Shown in pieces: positions 8,535 to 16,204 of a stretch of DNA of 39,388 nucleotides; within the stretch, counting starts at the first letter, position 1; every line of letters starts with the position of its first letter. The DNA is from an uncultured Acidobacteriota bacterium (lineage in GTDB: Bacteria > Acidobacteriota > Terriglobia > Terriglobales > Acidobacteriaceae): assembly GCA_903851035.1 (NCBI GenBank), contig CAINND010000098.1, forward strand, positions 1 through 39,388, written 5' to 3'. Below the pieces are notes generated by a model. The model was not told the origin of the DNA and made no database searches. It worked only from the letters and a program-made list of their open reading frames with translations. The translations under genes were made by a program, and so were the position numbers.

Positions 8535-8570
8535 AAAGGGCCGCCAATTAGGCGGCCCAGTTTGTTTCTG
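8535..8570 (-). terminator. Rho-independent terminator of nuoB (second repeat copy)
   Basis: Read on the - strand, GGGCCGCC-TAATT-GGCGGCCC forms a perfect 8-bp stem followed by TTTATATTT, located just after the nuoB stop. This is a clean intrinsic terminator. The region is also the better-preserved copy of the repeat at 7884-7920. Confidence 0.75.
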
Positions 8571-8578
8571 GCGTGTAT

Positions 8579-9157
8579 TTACTCGCCGATGTTCAGCGCG
8601 CGCTTGAAGCTGCCGCGCTCGTTCTTGATCTTCTCCTGCAGCAGCGTAATAGCGTAGATGAGCTGCTCCGGGCGCGGCGGACAGCCCGGCACGTAGATAT
8701 CCACGGGAATCCACTGGTTGACGCCCTGCACCACGGCGTAATTGTTGAAGACGCCGCCCGAGGTGGCGCAGGCACCCATGCTGATTACCCACTTCGGCTC
8801 CGGCATCTGCTGGTAGAGCTGGCGGATGACCGGTGCCATCTTCTGGCTGACGCGCCCGGCGATGATCATCAGGTCGCTTTGCCGCGGCGAGGGGCGAAAC
8901 ACCTCGGCGCCAAAGCGGGCAATGTCAAAGCGCGATGCGCCCATGGCCATCATCTCAATGGCGCAGCATGCCAGGCCAAAGGTCATGGGCCAAATGGAGT
9001 TCTTGCGCACCCAGTTGACGGCCGAATCGAGCGTGGTCAGGATGAGGCCTTCCTGCTCGTGGCTGCCGCCGTAGGTGACCTGCGCAATGCGCGCCGGTGC
9101 CTGCTGATCCTGCTCCACCGTCTGAAAGGCGCTGGTTGAAGTCTGCTTGTTATCCAT
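8579..9157 (-). CDS. nuoB: NADH-quinone oxidoreductase subunit B
   Basis: NuoB carries iron-sulfur cluster N2, the last electron carrier before quinone in complex I, on the cytoplasmic arm next to the membrane. The four ligand cysteines are visible: the tandem pair in [10 protein letters not shown], one in MGACATSGG and one in VPGCPPRPE. The start is MDNKQTS at 9157, preceded by GGGGGA at good spacing; an open frame extending further upstream is not believable. It is 192 residues, slightly longer than many NuoB proteins because of a ~25-residue polar N-terminus. No other nuo gene flanks it: a HAD phosphatase is divergent and an unknown gene lies downstream. The rest of complex I must be encoded elsewhere. 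Confidence 0.95.
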   Translation of the reverse strand: MDNKQTSTSAFQTVEQDQQAPARIAQVTYGGSHEQEGLILTTLDSAVNWVRKNSIWPMTFGLACCAIEMMAMGASRFDIARFGAEVFRPSPRQSDLMIIAGRVSQKMAPVIRQLYQQMPEPKWVISMGACATSGGVFNNYAVVQGVNQWIPVDIYVPGCPPRPEQLIYAITLLQEKIKNERGSFKRALNIGE

Positions 9158-9320
9158 ATTCCCCCACCGAACCAAGTATTGTAGCGTGACGGGGCCGGAT
9201 GACGCCACTGGCCCGTAGTCGCGTGCGCCTGTTACTTTGATTGTGACGCCTGGGCGCGCGGCGGCCGCAATCTGTGCCGCCTCACACAGCCCAAGCGATG
9301 ATCTACATGGAGCGAATGAA

Positions 9321-10028
9321 TTGCCTTCCAGGATATTAAGCGGCGACGAGTTGATTGCGCAGGTGATGGAACAGATGCCGGAAATCGCCGTCTTTGACTG
9401 TGACGGCACCATGTGGGCCGGTGACTCCGGCAAGGACTTCTTCTACTGGGAGCTGGAGCGCGGCTTCGTTTCTCCGGAGGTGGAGCGCCACATCCGCGCC
9501 CGCTACGAAGGCTATCTGAACGGCCAGGTGGACGAGCTCACCATCTGCGGCGAGATGATCCAGATTAACCGCGGAGTGCCCGAGGCCAAGCTGCGCGAGG
9601 CCGCGCGTGAGATGTTTGACCGCCTGGTAAAGCCGCGCATCTTTCCGGAGATATTCGAGTTGACCCGTCGAATGGCCGCCGAAGGTTGCGAGCTTTGGGC
9701 CGTCAGCAGCACCAACAACTGGGTGGTGGAGGCCGCGGTCGAACACTTTGGAATCCCCGCCGAGCGCGTGCTGGCCGCCACGCTGGAGGTCGAGGACGGC
9801 ATTGTTACCGACCGTCTGCTGCGCGTTCCCACCGACGAGTTGAAACAGGTGGCCATTGACGATGTCATCTGCTGGCCGGTGGACGCCGTCTTTGGCAACT
9901 CCATGCACGATTTTGCCATGCTGGAAAAGGCCGTGGTGCCCTATGTCATCAATCCCAATCCCGACCTGGCGGATAAGGCCGCCGAGCTGGGGTGGAGCGT
10001 GTATAAGCCGCCCGCAGTGCGCGGGTAA
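9321..10028 (+). CDS. HAD-superfamily (SerB-like) phosphatase
   Basis: A cytoplasmic HAD-fold hydrolase of 235 residues. Motif I is FDCDGT (nucleophile Asp26, acid/base Asp28), motif II is VSSTNNW, motif III is the Lys of DELK, and motif IV is [10 protein letters not shown]. The helical cap between motifs I and II places it in the HAD-IB group with phosphoserine phosphatases and HisB-like enzymes. The substrate is not evident. I chose TTG 9321 because GGAG lies eight bases upstream; ATG 9366 and TTG 9351 are alternatives with weaker ribosome-binding sites. It is divergent from nuoB and followed by about 150 bases before the next gene. Confidence 0.85.
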   Translation: MPSRILSGDELIAQVMEQMPEIAVFDCDGTMWAGDSGKDFFYWELERGFVSPEVERHIRARYEGYLNGQVDELTICGEMIQINRGVPEAKLREAAREMFDRLVKPRIFPEIFELTRRMAAEGCELWAVSSTNNWVVEAAVEHFGIPAERVLAATLEVEDGIVTDRLLRVPTDELKQVAIDDVICWPVDAVFGNSMHDFAMLEKAVVPYVINPNPDLADKAAELGWSVYKPPAVRG

Positions 10029-10183
10029 AGCGCATTATTTTCGCCATTGATTCTTACCCGCTTGGTTTTTATCGCAGTTTGCAAAGTACAGCGGTAACCA
10101 CAGGTCATGGACCTAAAGGTATTTGTGGGGCTTTGCCGATATAAGGCACAATGCTCTCTATTGCGAGGGGCCTTGTACGCCAG

Positions 10184-10999
10184 ATGAAGATCGCTTCCCT
10201 ACAACCGAGTGTGACGGCGACCCTGAAGGGTTTGGGCGCCCTTTCCTGTGTGGTGGCCTGCACCACCTATTGCCGCGACCTCTGCCCGGAGGTCATGCAG
10301 TATTCGCCTGCAATCATTGAAGACGCGTGGTCGGCCAAGTCCGAGGAGATTCTTGCGGCCAAGCCGGACATCGTCATTGCCGCCTCACCCTATCGCGCCG
10401 AGTCGCTGGCGGAGATTTTGAAGGCAGGCATTCGAGTGCTGGCCCTGGCGCCGCACTCCCTCGATGACATTTACTCCGACATCCGCACCATTGCCGCGCT
10501 GGTGGAGCGCATCTCGGCCGGCGAGCACATTGTGCACGGCCTGATGGACGAAATCAGCCAGACGCGCGAGCAGACGCGTAACTTCATCCCCCAGCGCGTT
10601 TATTGCGAGGAGTGGGGTAAGCCCCTGATTGCCAGCCAGCTCTGGGTGGCGGAGCTGGTGCGCGCCGCCGGTGGCATCGTCATTGGCGAGCCCGGCAGGC
10701 AGATTACCGCAGAAGAAGTGGCCGCAGCCGATCCCGATGTGGTGCTGGCGGCCTGGTGCGGTGCGGGTGACCGCGTGCCGCTCAATAAACTGGTGGAGCG
10801 CCCGGGCTGGGCTGAAACCTCCGCCGTGCGCGAGGGCCGTGTGTACTGCGTCAGCGACGAGCTTTTCAACACTCCGGCGCAAACGCTCTCCGGCGGGCTG
10901 CGTGCCATCCGCTGGGCCATGTATCCCGACCGCTACTGGCGTCCAGAAGGCGTGCGCGCGCTGGGCGAGCCCGTAACATCCGAGGTTGAGGTTGCCTGA
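10184..10999 (+). CDS. BtuF-like cobalamin/metal-chelate binding protein without signal peptide
   Basis: A 271-residue protein with the class III solute-binding fold of BtuF/FepB proteins: opening strand KIASLQPSVTATL, EILAAKPDIVIAA, a long central helix, and the C-terminal lobe DPDVVLAAW ... VREGRVYCVSDELF. The N-terminus has no signal peptide or lipobox, so it should be cytoplasmic. It carries a cysteine-rich stretch CVVACTTYCRDLCPEV near residue 25. No ABC permease or ATPase gene is adjacent. Similar leaderless proteins are usually annotated as cobalamin-binding proteins; the ligand here is unproven. The 3' end overlaps the Nudix gene start, suggesting co-transcription. Confidence 0.75.
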   Translation: MKIASLQPSVTATLKGLGALSCVVACTTYCRDLCPEVMQYSPAIIEDAWSAKSEEILAAKPDIVIAASPYRAESLAEILKAGIRVLALAPHSLDDIYSDIRTIAALVERISAGEHIVHGLMDEISQTREQTRNFIPQRVYCEEWGKPLIASQLWVAELVRAAGGIVIGEPGRQITAEEVAAADPDVVLAAWCGAGDRVPLNKLVERPGWAETSAVREGRVYCVSDELFNTPAQTLSGGLRAIRWAMYPDRYWRPEGVRALGEPVTSEVEVA

Positions 11000-11417
11000 G
11001 GCAGCTTTGGCAGCTTCCAAACCAAAACAGGTAGTGGCCGGGCTGATGTTGCGCGGCACACAGGTATTGATTTGCCAGCGCAGCGAGCGGCAGAGCTTTT
11101 CCCTGCAATGGGAGTTCCCCGGCGGCAAGGTGGAGGCGGGTGAGACGCACTCCGAGGCGCTGGCACGTGAACTGCGCGAGGAACTCGGCATCGAGGCCAT
11201 GATCGGCCCTGAAGTTGCAACCATCTGCCACAAATATGCCGAGGGCCTGAGCGTGGAGTTGCACTTCTTTGTTGTCAGCAACTTCACCGGCGAGCCGCAA
11301 AACCGCGTCTTCCAGCAGATTCGCTGGAAGGAGCGCGCTTCGCTTGATGCGGAGAGCTTTCTGGAGGCGGACCGCAGTATCGTCAATCGGCTGTGTGCCG
11401 GAGATTTTACTGCTTAG
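10986..11417 (+). CDS. MutT-type Nudix hydrolase
   Basis: A 143-residue Nudix enzyme. The full Nudix box is visible (G-K-V-E-A-G-E ... R-E-L-R-E-E-L-G-I, roughly residues 46-68), preceded by WEFPGGK as in MutT. Such proteins hydrolyse nucleoside diphosphate-X compounds, typically 8-oxo-dGTP, to keep oxidised precursors out of DNA. TTG 10986 overlaps the upstream stop by 14 bases; TTG 10992 and TTG 11007 are alternatives. Its stop codon shares bases with the stop of the convergent Nramp-like gene, so no intergenic terminator exists between them. Confidence 0.88.
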   Translation: MRLPEAALAASKPKQVVAGLMLRGTQVLICQRSERQSFSLQWEFPGGKVEAGETHSEALARELREELGIEAMIGPEVATICHKYAEGLSVELHFFVVSNFTGEPQNRVFQQIRWKERASLDAESFLEADRSIVNRLCAGDFTA

Positions 11418-12664
11418 CTGTTCCCACCGAAGAGCATCATCAGCGTCAGCACAATCATAATGATCGTCGTCGCCCAGGCGATGATGTTGAAGAAGCGCGA
11501 GTTCACATGGCGCCCCATCAGCTCGCGCTTGTTGATAAGCAGCAGCATGGCCACCAGTACAAAGGGCAGCACCGCGCCGTTCACCACCTGCGAGAGGATG
11601 GTAATCTTCACCAGCGGCAGGTTGGGCCACAGGATGACGCCTGCCCCGGCGACGATCAATCCCGTGTAGAGCCAGTAGAAGAACGGCGCCTCGTGGAATT
11701 TCTTGTCCAGGCCGCTCTCAAAGCCCAGGCCCTCGCAAACGGCATAGGCCGTGGAGATGGGCAGGATGCTGGCGGCAAAGAGCGAGGCGTTGAACAATCC
11801 CACGCTGAAAAGAATGTAGGCGTACTTTCCGGCCAGCGGACGCAGACTGGCGGCGGCCTCAGCTCCATCTTTCAGGTCGTGATGCCCGGCGACGAAGAGC
11901 GTGGCGGCACAAGCGACGACGATGAACCAGGCGACCACGTCGGTAAAGATGCAGCCCACGATCACATCCAGGCGCGAGGCTCCGTACTGCTTCTCCGTAA
12001 TGCCCTTCTCGACCACGGAAGATTGCAGGTAGAACTGCATCCAGGGCGCAATGGTGGTGCCGATGACGCCGATGACCATGTAGAGATAGGTGCTGCTGCG
12101 GAAGAGATGAGGATTGGGCGGCACAATGGTCGCCATCCCCGCGGCCTTCCAGTCCGGATGCGCCAGCACTCCTGCTACCAGATACGCAAGATAGACAAAG
12201 CTGGCTGCCAGGAAGACCTTCTCCACGATCTGATAGCTGCCCTTGACGACCATCAGCCACACCAGCGCGGCGCAGAATGGCACGCTGACCCAGATGGGAA
12301 TGCCGAAGAGCGAAAGCGAACCGGCGATACCGGCAAACTCCGCCACCACGTTGCCAAAGTTGGTGATGACCAGTCCGGCCATCAGCAGGAAGGTGATGCG
12401 AAAGCCGAACTCCTCGCGAATGAGGTCGCTAAGGCCTTTGCCGGTGACGGCGCCCATGCGGGCCGTCATCTCCTGCACCACGATCAGCGCCAGGGTCATG
12501 GGAATCATGACCCACAGCAGCCCATAGCCAAACTGCGCGCCTGCCTGGGAATAGGTCCAGATGCCGCCCGCGTCGTTGTCCACGTTGGCGGTGATGAAGC
12601 CCGGGCCAACCACGGCCAGAAACATCATCAGACGGACTTTCCACATCTTCATCTTCGAAGGCAT
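11414..12664 (-). CDS. Nramp-family divalent metal transporter, atypical binding site
   Basis: An inner-membrane transporter of about 416 residues with ~11 hydrophobic segments. The family-defining first helix reads GPGFITANVDNDAGG (Asp29), so the usual D-P-G-N is D-N-D-A. In helix 6, where classical Nramp proteins have M-P-H with a metal-binding Met, this protein has I-A-P-W-M-Q, with Ala at residue 206. Loss of that Met is known from Nramp-related Mg2+ transporters and disfavours soft metals such as Mn2+ or Fe2+ (family knowledge). I infer Mg2+ or another hard divalent cation as substrate. A cytosolic MgtE-N/CBS protein is encoded one gene away on the same strand. GTG 12670 and ATG 12652 are alternative starts. 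Confidence 0.88.
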   Translation of the reverse strand: MPSKMKMWKVRLMMFLAVVGPGFITANVDNDAGGIWTYSQAGAQFGYGLLWVMIPMTLALIVVQEMTARMGAVTGKGLSDLIREEFGFRITFLLMAGLVITNFGNVVAEFAGIAGSLSLFGIPIWVSVPFCAALVWLMVVKGSYQIVEKVFLAASFVYLAYLVAGVLAHPDWKAAGMATIVPPNPHLFRSSTYLYMVIGVIGTTIAPWMQFYLQSSVVEKGITEKQYGASRLDVIVGCIFTDVVAWFIVVACAATLFVAGHHDLKDGAEAAASLRPLAGKYAYILFSVGLFNASLFAASILPISTAYAVCEGLGFESGLDKKFHEAPFFYWLYTGLIVAGAGVILWPNLPLVKITILSQVVNGAVLPFVLVAMLLLINKRELMGRHVNSRFFNIIAWATTIIMIVLTLMMLFGGNS

Positions 12665-12860
12665 CAACACCGCACCGGCTTGGTCTCTGGTTTACATTGG
12701 AATATCCAGAATAAATGGCTGGAAGGCGAAGCTCAAGGCAGCCATGTGAAAATCACTGGCAAAGGCTCTCCGCGCGCATAATTGATTGTGTTTTTGCTGC
12801 GCTCCGGAAGATAATTACTGGCATCGCCAGTACGTTAGCCGCGTGGATCGAGCTTTCTCA

Positions 12861-13619
12861 ATGCCCCTCATTTCGACCGAGCACGACGTCCGTCATCGCA
12901 TCTTCCAAATGATGAGCCTGCTCGGCGGCATCTTTGCCTGCTTCGTGATTGTGCCGGCCAATATCGTGGAAGGCCTGCCGCCAGCGATCAGCATAGGAGT
13001 CCTTCTCTTCGGACTCTGCTTTATCGGCGTCTATCTTGTCTCGCGCCGCTGGCAGGTCTATCCCTATTGGCTTTCCGCGCTGTTGGTGATGGGCCTGCTG
13101 AATTACGCATGGTTTTTTAATTACGGATCGATGGGGCCGGTTTCACTAATCTTCTTCAGCGCACCGATTCTTTTTACGGTCATCTTTGTTGGCTGGCGCC
13201 GGTGGTTCTTTAACGGCCTCTTTGTGGCCAATATTAGCTTGCTGTACGTCATTGAATACCAGCATCCATCATGGTTTGGCCGGTATGCAGATGGCATTGT
13301 CCGACTGGAAGACTTTCTCGTCACCATTCCCACGGCTGCCATTCTGTGCGTGCTGATGGTGAGCAGCGTGATGCAGGCCTATGAATCCGAGCACCAGCGC
13401 CTGCTGCATTCCAAGGCAGAGCTGGAAACAACGATGCTGGAGATGCGCGTGCTGAAGGGGTTGCTGCCCGTCTGCGCCTGCTGCAAAAAAGTCCGCACCA
13501 GTGACGGCAGTTGGACGCAGATCGAAACCTACATCGAACGCCACAGCGAGGCCAGCTTCAGCCACGGCCTGTGTCCGGAATGCATTCCGCAGTACATGGA
13601 TAAACCGGAAGACGCGTAG
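12861..13619 (+). CDS. Six-TM membrane protein with C-terminal four-cysteine module
   Basis: A 252-residue protein with about six transmembrane helices in the first 170 residues, then a coiled-coil linker (YESEHQRLLHSKAELETTM) and a C-terminal module. The module has CACCKK, about 30 residues containing SWTQIETYIERHSEASFSH, then CPEC. I recognise the module from C-termini of many PAS, receiver and sensor proteins ('LLPICs.CKkIRd..gyW.QiE.YI..Hs.a.FSHgiCpeC'). It has no assigned function that I know of; the two cysteine pairs suggest zinc or Fe-S binding. The linker-plus-module layout resembles a sensor without kinase or cyclase output. The start could be further upstream, but ATG 12861 gives a clean N-terminus. 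Confidence 0.75.
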   Translation: MPLISTEHDVRHRIFQMMSLLGGIFACFVIVPANIVEGLPPAISIGVLLFGLCFIGVYLVSRRWQVYPYWLSALLVMGLLNYAWFFNYGSMGPVSLIFFSAPILFTVIFVGWRRWFFNGLFVANISLLYVIEYQHPSWFGRYADGIVRLEDFLVTIPTAAILCVLMVSSVMQAYESEHQRLLHSKAELETTMLEMRVLKGLLPVCACCKKVRTSDGSWTQIETYIERHSEASFSHGLCPECIPQYMDKPEDA

Positions 13620-13657
13620 ATTCCAGCGCCCGGCACTTCCCTGTTACAACTGGCCTT

Positions 13658-14911
13658 TTACAACTGAGCCCGCAAGATGGCGATGACGTCGTCGGCCGTG
13701 ATGACGCCGGTGAGCGTGCCTTCGTCGTCCACCACGGGCAAGGTGAGCAGGTTGTATTTGTCGAAGATCTCCGCCACCTCGCGCTCGTCGGCCTCCGGCG
13801 AACAGGAGATCAAAGGATCGGCGGCCAGTTCGGCCAGCGGCGTCTCCGGGTGCGAGACGATAAGCTTTGCCAGCGGCACGGCGCCAACCAGCTTTTCGCC
13901 TTCTCCAATCAGGAAGATGGTGCTCATGCTCTCCAGCCCGCCCTCGAAGTGGCGCAGCATCTCCACGGCGTCATGCACGCGGGCGGTGGGCGCCAGCGCC
14001 ATGTACTCGGTGGTCATGCGGCCGGCGGCGGTGTCTTCCTCAAATTCCAGGAGCTCTTCCACCTCCTGGCGCTCTTCGGGCTGCATCTCCTGCAAAATGG
14101 CGTCGCTGCGCTCGTCTTCCAGGTCGGCCAGCAGGTCGGCCGCGGCGTCGGGATCCATCTCCTCCACGATGTCGGCGGCGCGTTCGCTCTCCATGGCGTT
14201 CACGATGGAGACCTGCAGCTTGGGATCGATCTCCTCCAGCGTGTCGGCCGCAACGTCTTCGTCGAGTGTCTGGAAGACGGCATCGCGCTCGGCCGGGCCA
14301 AGCTCTTCGATAATGTCGGCGATGTCGGCCGGGTGCAGGCGGCTGACGCGCTCCGACGAGATGCGCAATCGCACCCTTCGCGCCGGATCTGTCTCGATGA
14401 GGTTGACGAACTCCCAGGGGATGTTCTTCGGCGGAATGTTTTGCAGCCAGCGGCTCAGCGCGTATCGCGGCAGCACGCCTTTCAACAGTCGGCGGATGGC
14501 TCCCCGCGCGCCGGCATCCACAAATGCCACGCGCAGGTGCAGTCCCAGCGCCATCGCCGGATCGTCGCGCTCCATGGCCAGCTCAATATCGTTGACACGG
14601 ACGACCTTGCGCCCATGCACGTCGATAATCTGCTGGTCCAGCAGGTCGCGTTCCAGCAGCAACATACCCTCGCCGCTGGAGTAGGCGGGCAGTTCCGCGG
14701 CAATGGCAGCCGTGTGCACGCCGCCGTTCACGGTACGCAGCAGGTTGATTCCAACCAGCCGGTCGCCCTCCCGGGTGCGCACAATCAGCGAGGCGATATG
14801 CGAGGTGTCATCCTGCGGCAGCATGGCCACCTCACGCACGCGGCCCATGCGCGCCGAGTTGGCGTCATAGACGGTAAGGCCGAGCAGTTCGGAGAGCGCC
14901 ATGTGACTCAT
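13658..14911 (-). CDS. PRC-barrel / MgtE-N / CBS-pair cytosolic protein
   Basis: A 417-residue soluble protein. The N-terminus has one or two PRC-barrel-like modules (LLGLTVYDANSARMGRVREV; a second around GRKVVRVNDIEL). The middle is an acidic MgtE_N superhelix (HPADIADIIEELGPAERD, then repeated EEMDPDAAADLLADLEDE). The end is a pair of CBS domains (MTTEYMALAP..., then TLPVVDDEGTLTGVITADD). This is the Mg2+-sensing cytosolic half of an MgtE channel with no transmembrane domain. I infer a regulatory subunit for a separate transporter; the atypical Nramp gene nearby on the same strand is the obvious partner. The start at ATG 14911 is chosen because the longer open frame upstream has poor composition. 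Confidence 0.85.
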   Translation of the reverse strand: MSHMALSELLGLTVYDANSARMGRVREVAMLPQDDTSHIASLIVRTREGDRLVGINLLRTVNGGVHTAAIAAELPAYSSGEGMLLLERDLLDQQIIDVHGRKVVRVNDIELAMERDDPAMALGLHLRVAFVDAGARGAIRRLLKGVLPRYALSRWLQNIPPKNIPWEFVNLIETDPARRVRLRISSERVSRLHPADIADIIEELGPAERDAVFQTLDEDVAADTLEEIDPKLQVSIVNAMESERAADIVEEMDPDAAADLLADLEDERSDAILQEMQPEERQEVEELLEFEEDTAAGRMTTEYMALAPTARVHDAVEMLRHFEGGLESMSTIFLIGEGEKLVGAVPLAKLIVSHPETPLAELAADPLISCSPEADEREVAEIFDKYNLLTLPVVDDEGTLTGVITADDVIAILRAQL

Positions 14912-14991
14912 GGATTCAGAATACCCCCAAGGGAAACAAGCCTCCAAGCAAAAGCCGCAACGGGGGTATTTCAGGCTACAATCCTCCTCAT

Positions 14992-16140
14992 ATGGCACAT
15001 CGTTCTCCGCTCGCGCGGCCCGGCGCTCACCGCCCGGCAACCGCGGCCAACGCCCGCCTGCGCACGCTGGCCGGGCAACTGCTTACCTTTGGTTTTGACG
15101 GAACTACCCTGACCCCAGAGTTGCGCTCCACCCTGCGCGATCTCCAGCCCGGCGGCGTCATCCTCTTTGCCCGCAACATCACCGATGCCCGGCAGACCCA
15201 TGCCCTTCTCAAGTCCACGCAAAGGCTCTCCGTGCGTCCGCTCTTCCGCTGCGTTGACCTGGAGGGTGGCACCGTGGACCGCCTGCGCGATGTGCTTGGC
15301 CCGGCTCCCAGTGTGCAGGATGTAGTCGCCAGCGGTCCTACGGTCTACCGCGAGCACGGACGCCTGCTGGGCGCGGAGTCCTCCGCCCTGGGCTTTAATG
15401 TGGACTTCGCCCCGGTGCTCGACCTCCGCCTTCCGCCCTCGCTGGCTGTGCTGGGCTCGCGCACTGTTTCGGCAGACCCCTTGGCCACCGCGCGCTATGC
15501 CCGAGCCTTCCTGCTGGGGCTGCGCGAGGAAGGCATCGTAGGCTGCGGCAAGCACTTCCCCGGCCTCGGCGAGGCTGCGCTGGACACCCACAAGGAGCTG
15601 CCCAGCATCCGCAAAAGCTGGAAAGAGCTCTGGGCCAACGACCTGATGCCATATCGCCTGCTGGCCCGGCAGCTTCCCTTTGTCATGGTGGCCCATTGCG
15701 CTTACCCGGAGGTGACGGGCAAGGCCGTGCCTGCGTCTATCTCCCGCCGTTGGATTGATGGCATCCTGCGTAAAAAAATCGGCTACACGGGGCTGGTCAT
15801 CAGCGACGATCTTGAGATGGGCGGCGTCATGAACGGCTCATCGGTGGAAGAGGCCGCCATTGGCACTATTCTGGCCGGAGCCGATTGCTACCTGGTCTGT
15901 CACAACTCCGAGCTGGTGCACCGTGCCGCCCAGGCCGTGGTGGCTGAAGCCGAGCGCAGCAAGGTCTTCCGCGACCGCGTGGAAGTGGCTGCCAGGCGCG
16001 TGATGATGGCCAAGCGCCGCTGGAAGGCCATGCAACGGCCCTTCCCCGCCTCACCAACCGAGGCCCGGTTGAACCGCTTGCGGCAGTGGCTGTGGGCCTA
16101 TGCCGAGGCGCTTCGGCTGGCGTCCATTGCGCGCCAGTAA
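14992..16140 (+). CDS. Family 3 glycoside hydrolase, NagZ-like beta-N-acetylhexosaminidase
   Basis: A 382-residue GH3 enzyme without a signal peptide, as expected for NagZ, which removes GlcNAc from anhydro-muropeptides in the cytoplasm during cell-wall recycling. Diagnostic stretches are PGGVILFARNI, the substrate-binding KHFPGLG followed by DTH (the NagZ loop His), and ISDDLEMGG with the catalytic Asp at 272/273. The loop reads KHFPGLGEAALDTHKELP instead of the more usual KHFPGHGD..DSH, so the active-site loop differs in two positions. The 28-residue Arg/Ala-rich N-terminus is unusual; a start further downstream is possible. It is divergent from the PRC/MgtE-N gene, 80 bases away. Confidence 0.88.
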   Translation: MAHRSPLARPGAHRPATAANARLRTLAGQLLTFGFDGTTLTPELRSTLRDLQPGGVILFARNITDARQTHALLKSTQRLSVRPLFRCVDLEGGTVDRLRDVLGPAPSVQDVVASGPTVYREHGRLLGAESSALGFNVDFAPVLDLRLPPSLAVLGSRTVSADPLATARYARAFLLGLREEGIVGCGKHFPGLGEAALDTHKELPSIRKSWKELWANDLMPYRLLARQLPFVMVAHCAYPEVTGKAVPASISRRWIDGILRKKIGYTGLVISDDLEMGGVMNGSSVEEAAIGTILAGADCYLVCHNSELVHRAAQAVVAEAERSKVFRDRVEVAARRVMMAKRRWKAMQRPFPASPTEARLNRLRQWLWAYAEALRLASIARQ

Positions 16141-16144
16141 AAGT

Positions 16145-16169
16145 CGGGCGGCCCCAATGGAGCCGCCCG
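16145..16169. terminator. Hairpin between convergent genes
   Basis: CGGGCGGC-CCCAATGGA-GCCGCCCG forms a perfect 8-bp GC-rich stem between the 3' ends of the GH3 gene and the convergent amidinotransferase-fold gene. A clear T-run is lacking on the + side. Probably a shared terminator. Confidence 0.5.
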
Positions 16170-16204
16170 GTCAGGCAATAGTACAGTGGAGCAATAAAAA
16201 ATCG

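Noticed and set aside
7543-8570. tRNA-associated integrated element next to tRNA-Gln
   Set aside because: No integrase gene and no repeat of the tRNA 3' end was found nearby; the visible repeat is a terminator-like sequence and unrelated to the tRNA.
9158-9433. Upstream extension of nuoB
   Set aside because: A strong ribosome-binding site precedes ATG 9157, and the extension overlaps the HAD phosphatase gene on the opposite strand.
11393-12781. A 462-codon + strand frame opposite the Nramp-like gene
   Set aside because: His/Asp/Gln-rich composition without hydrophobic pattern or motifs; the - strand encodes a clear membrane transporter.
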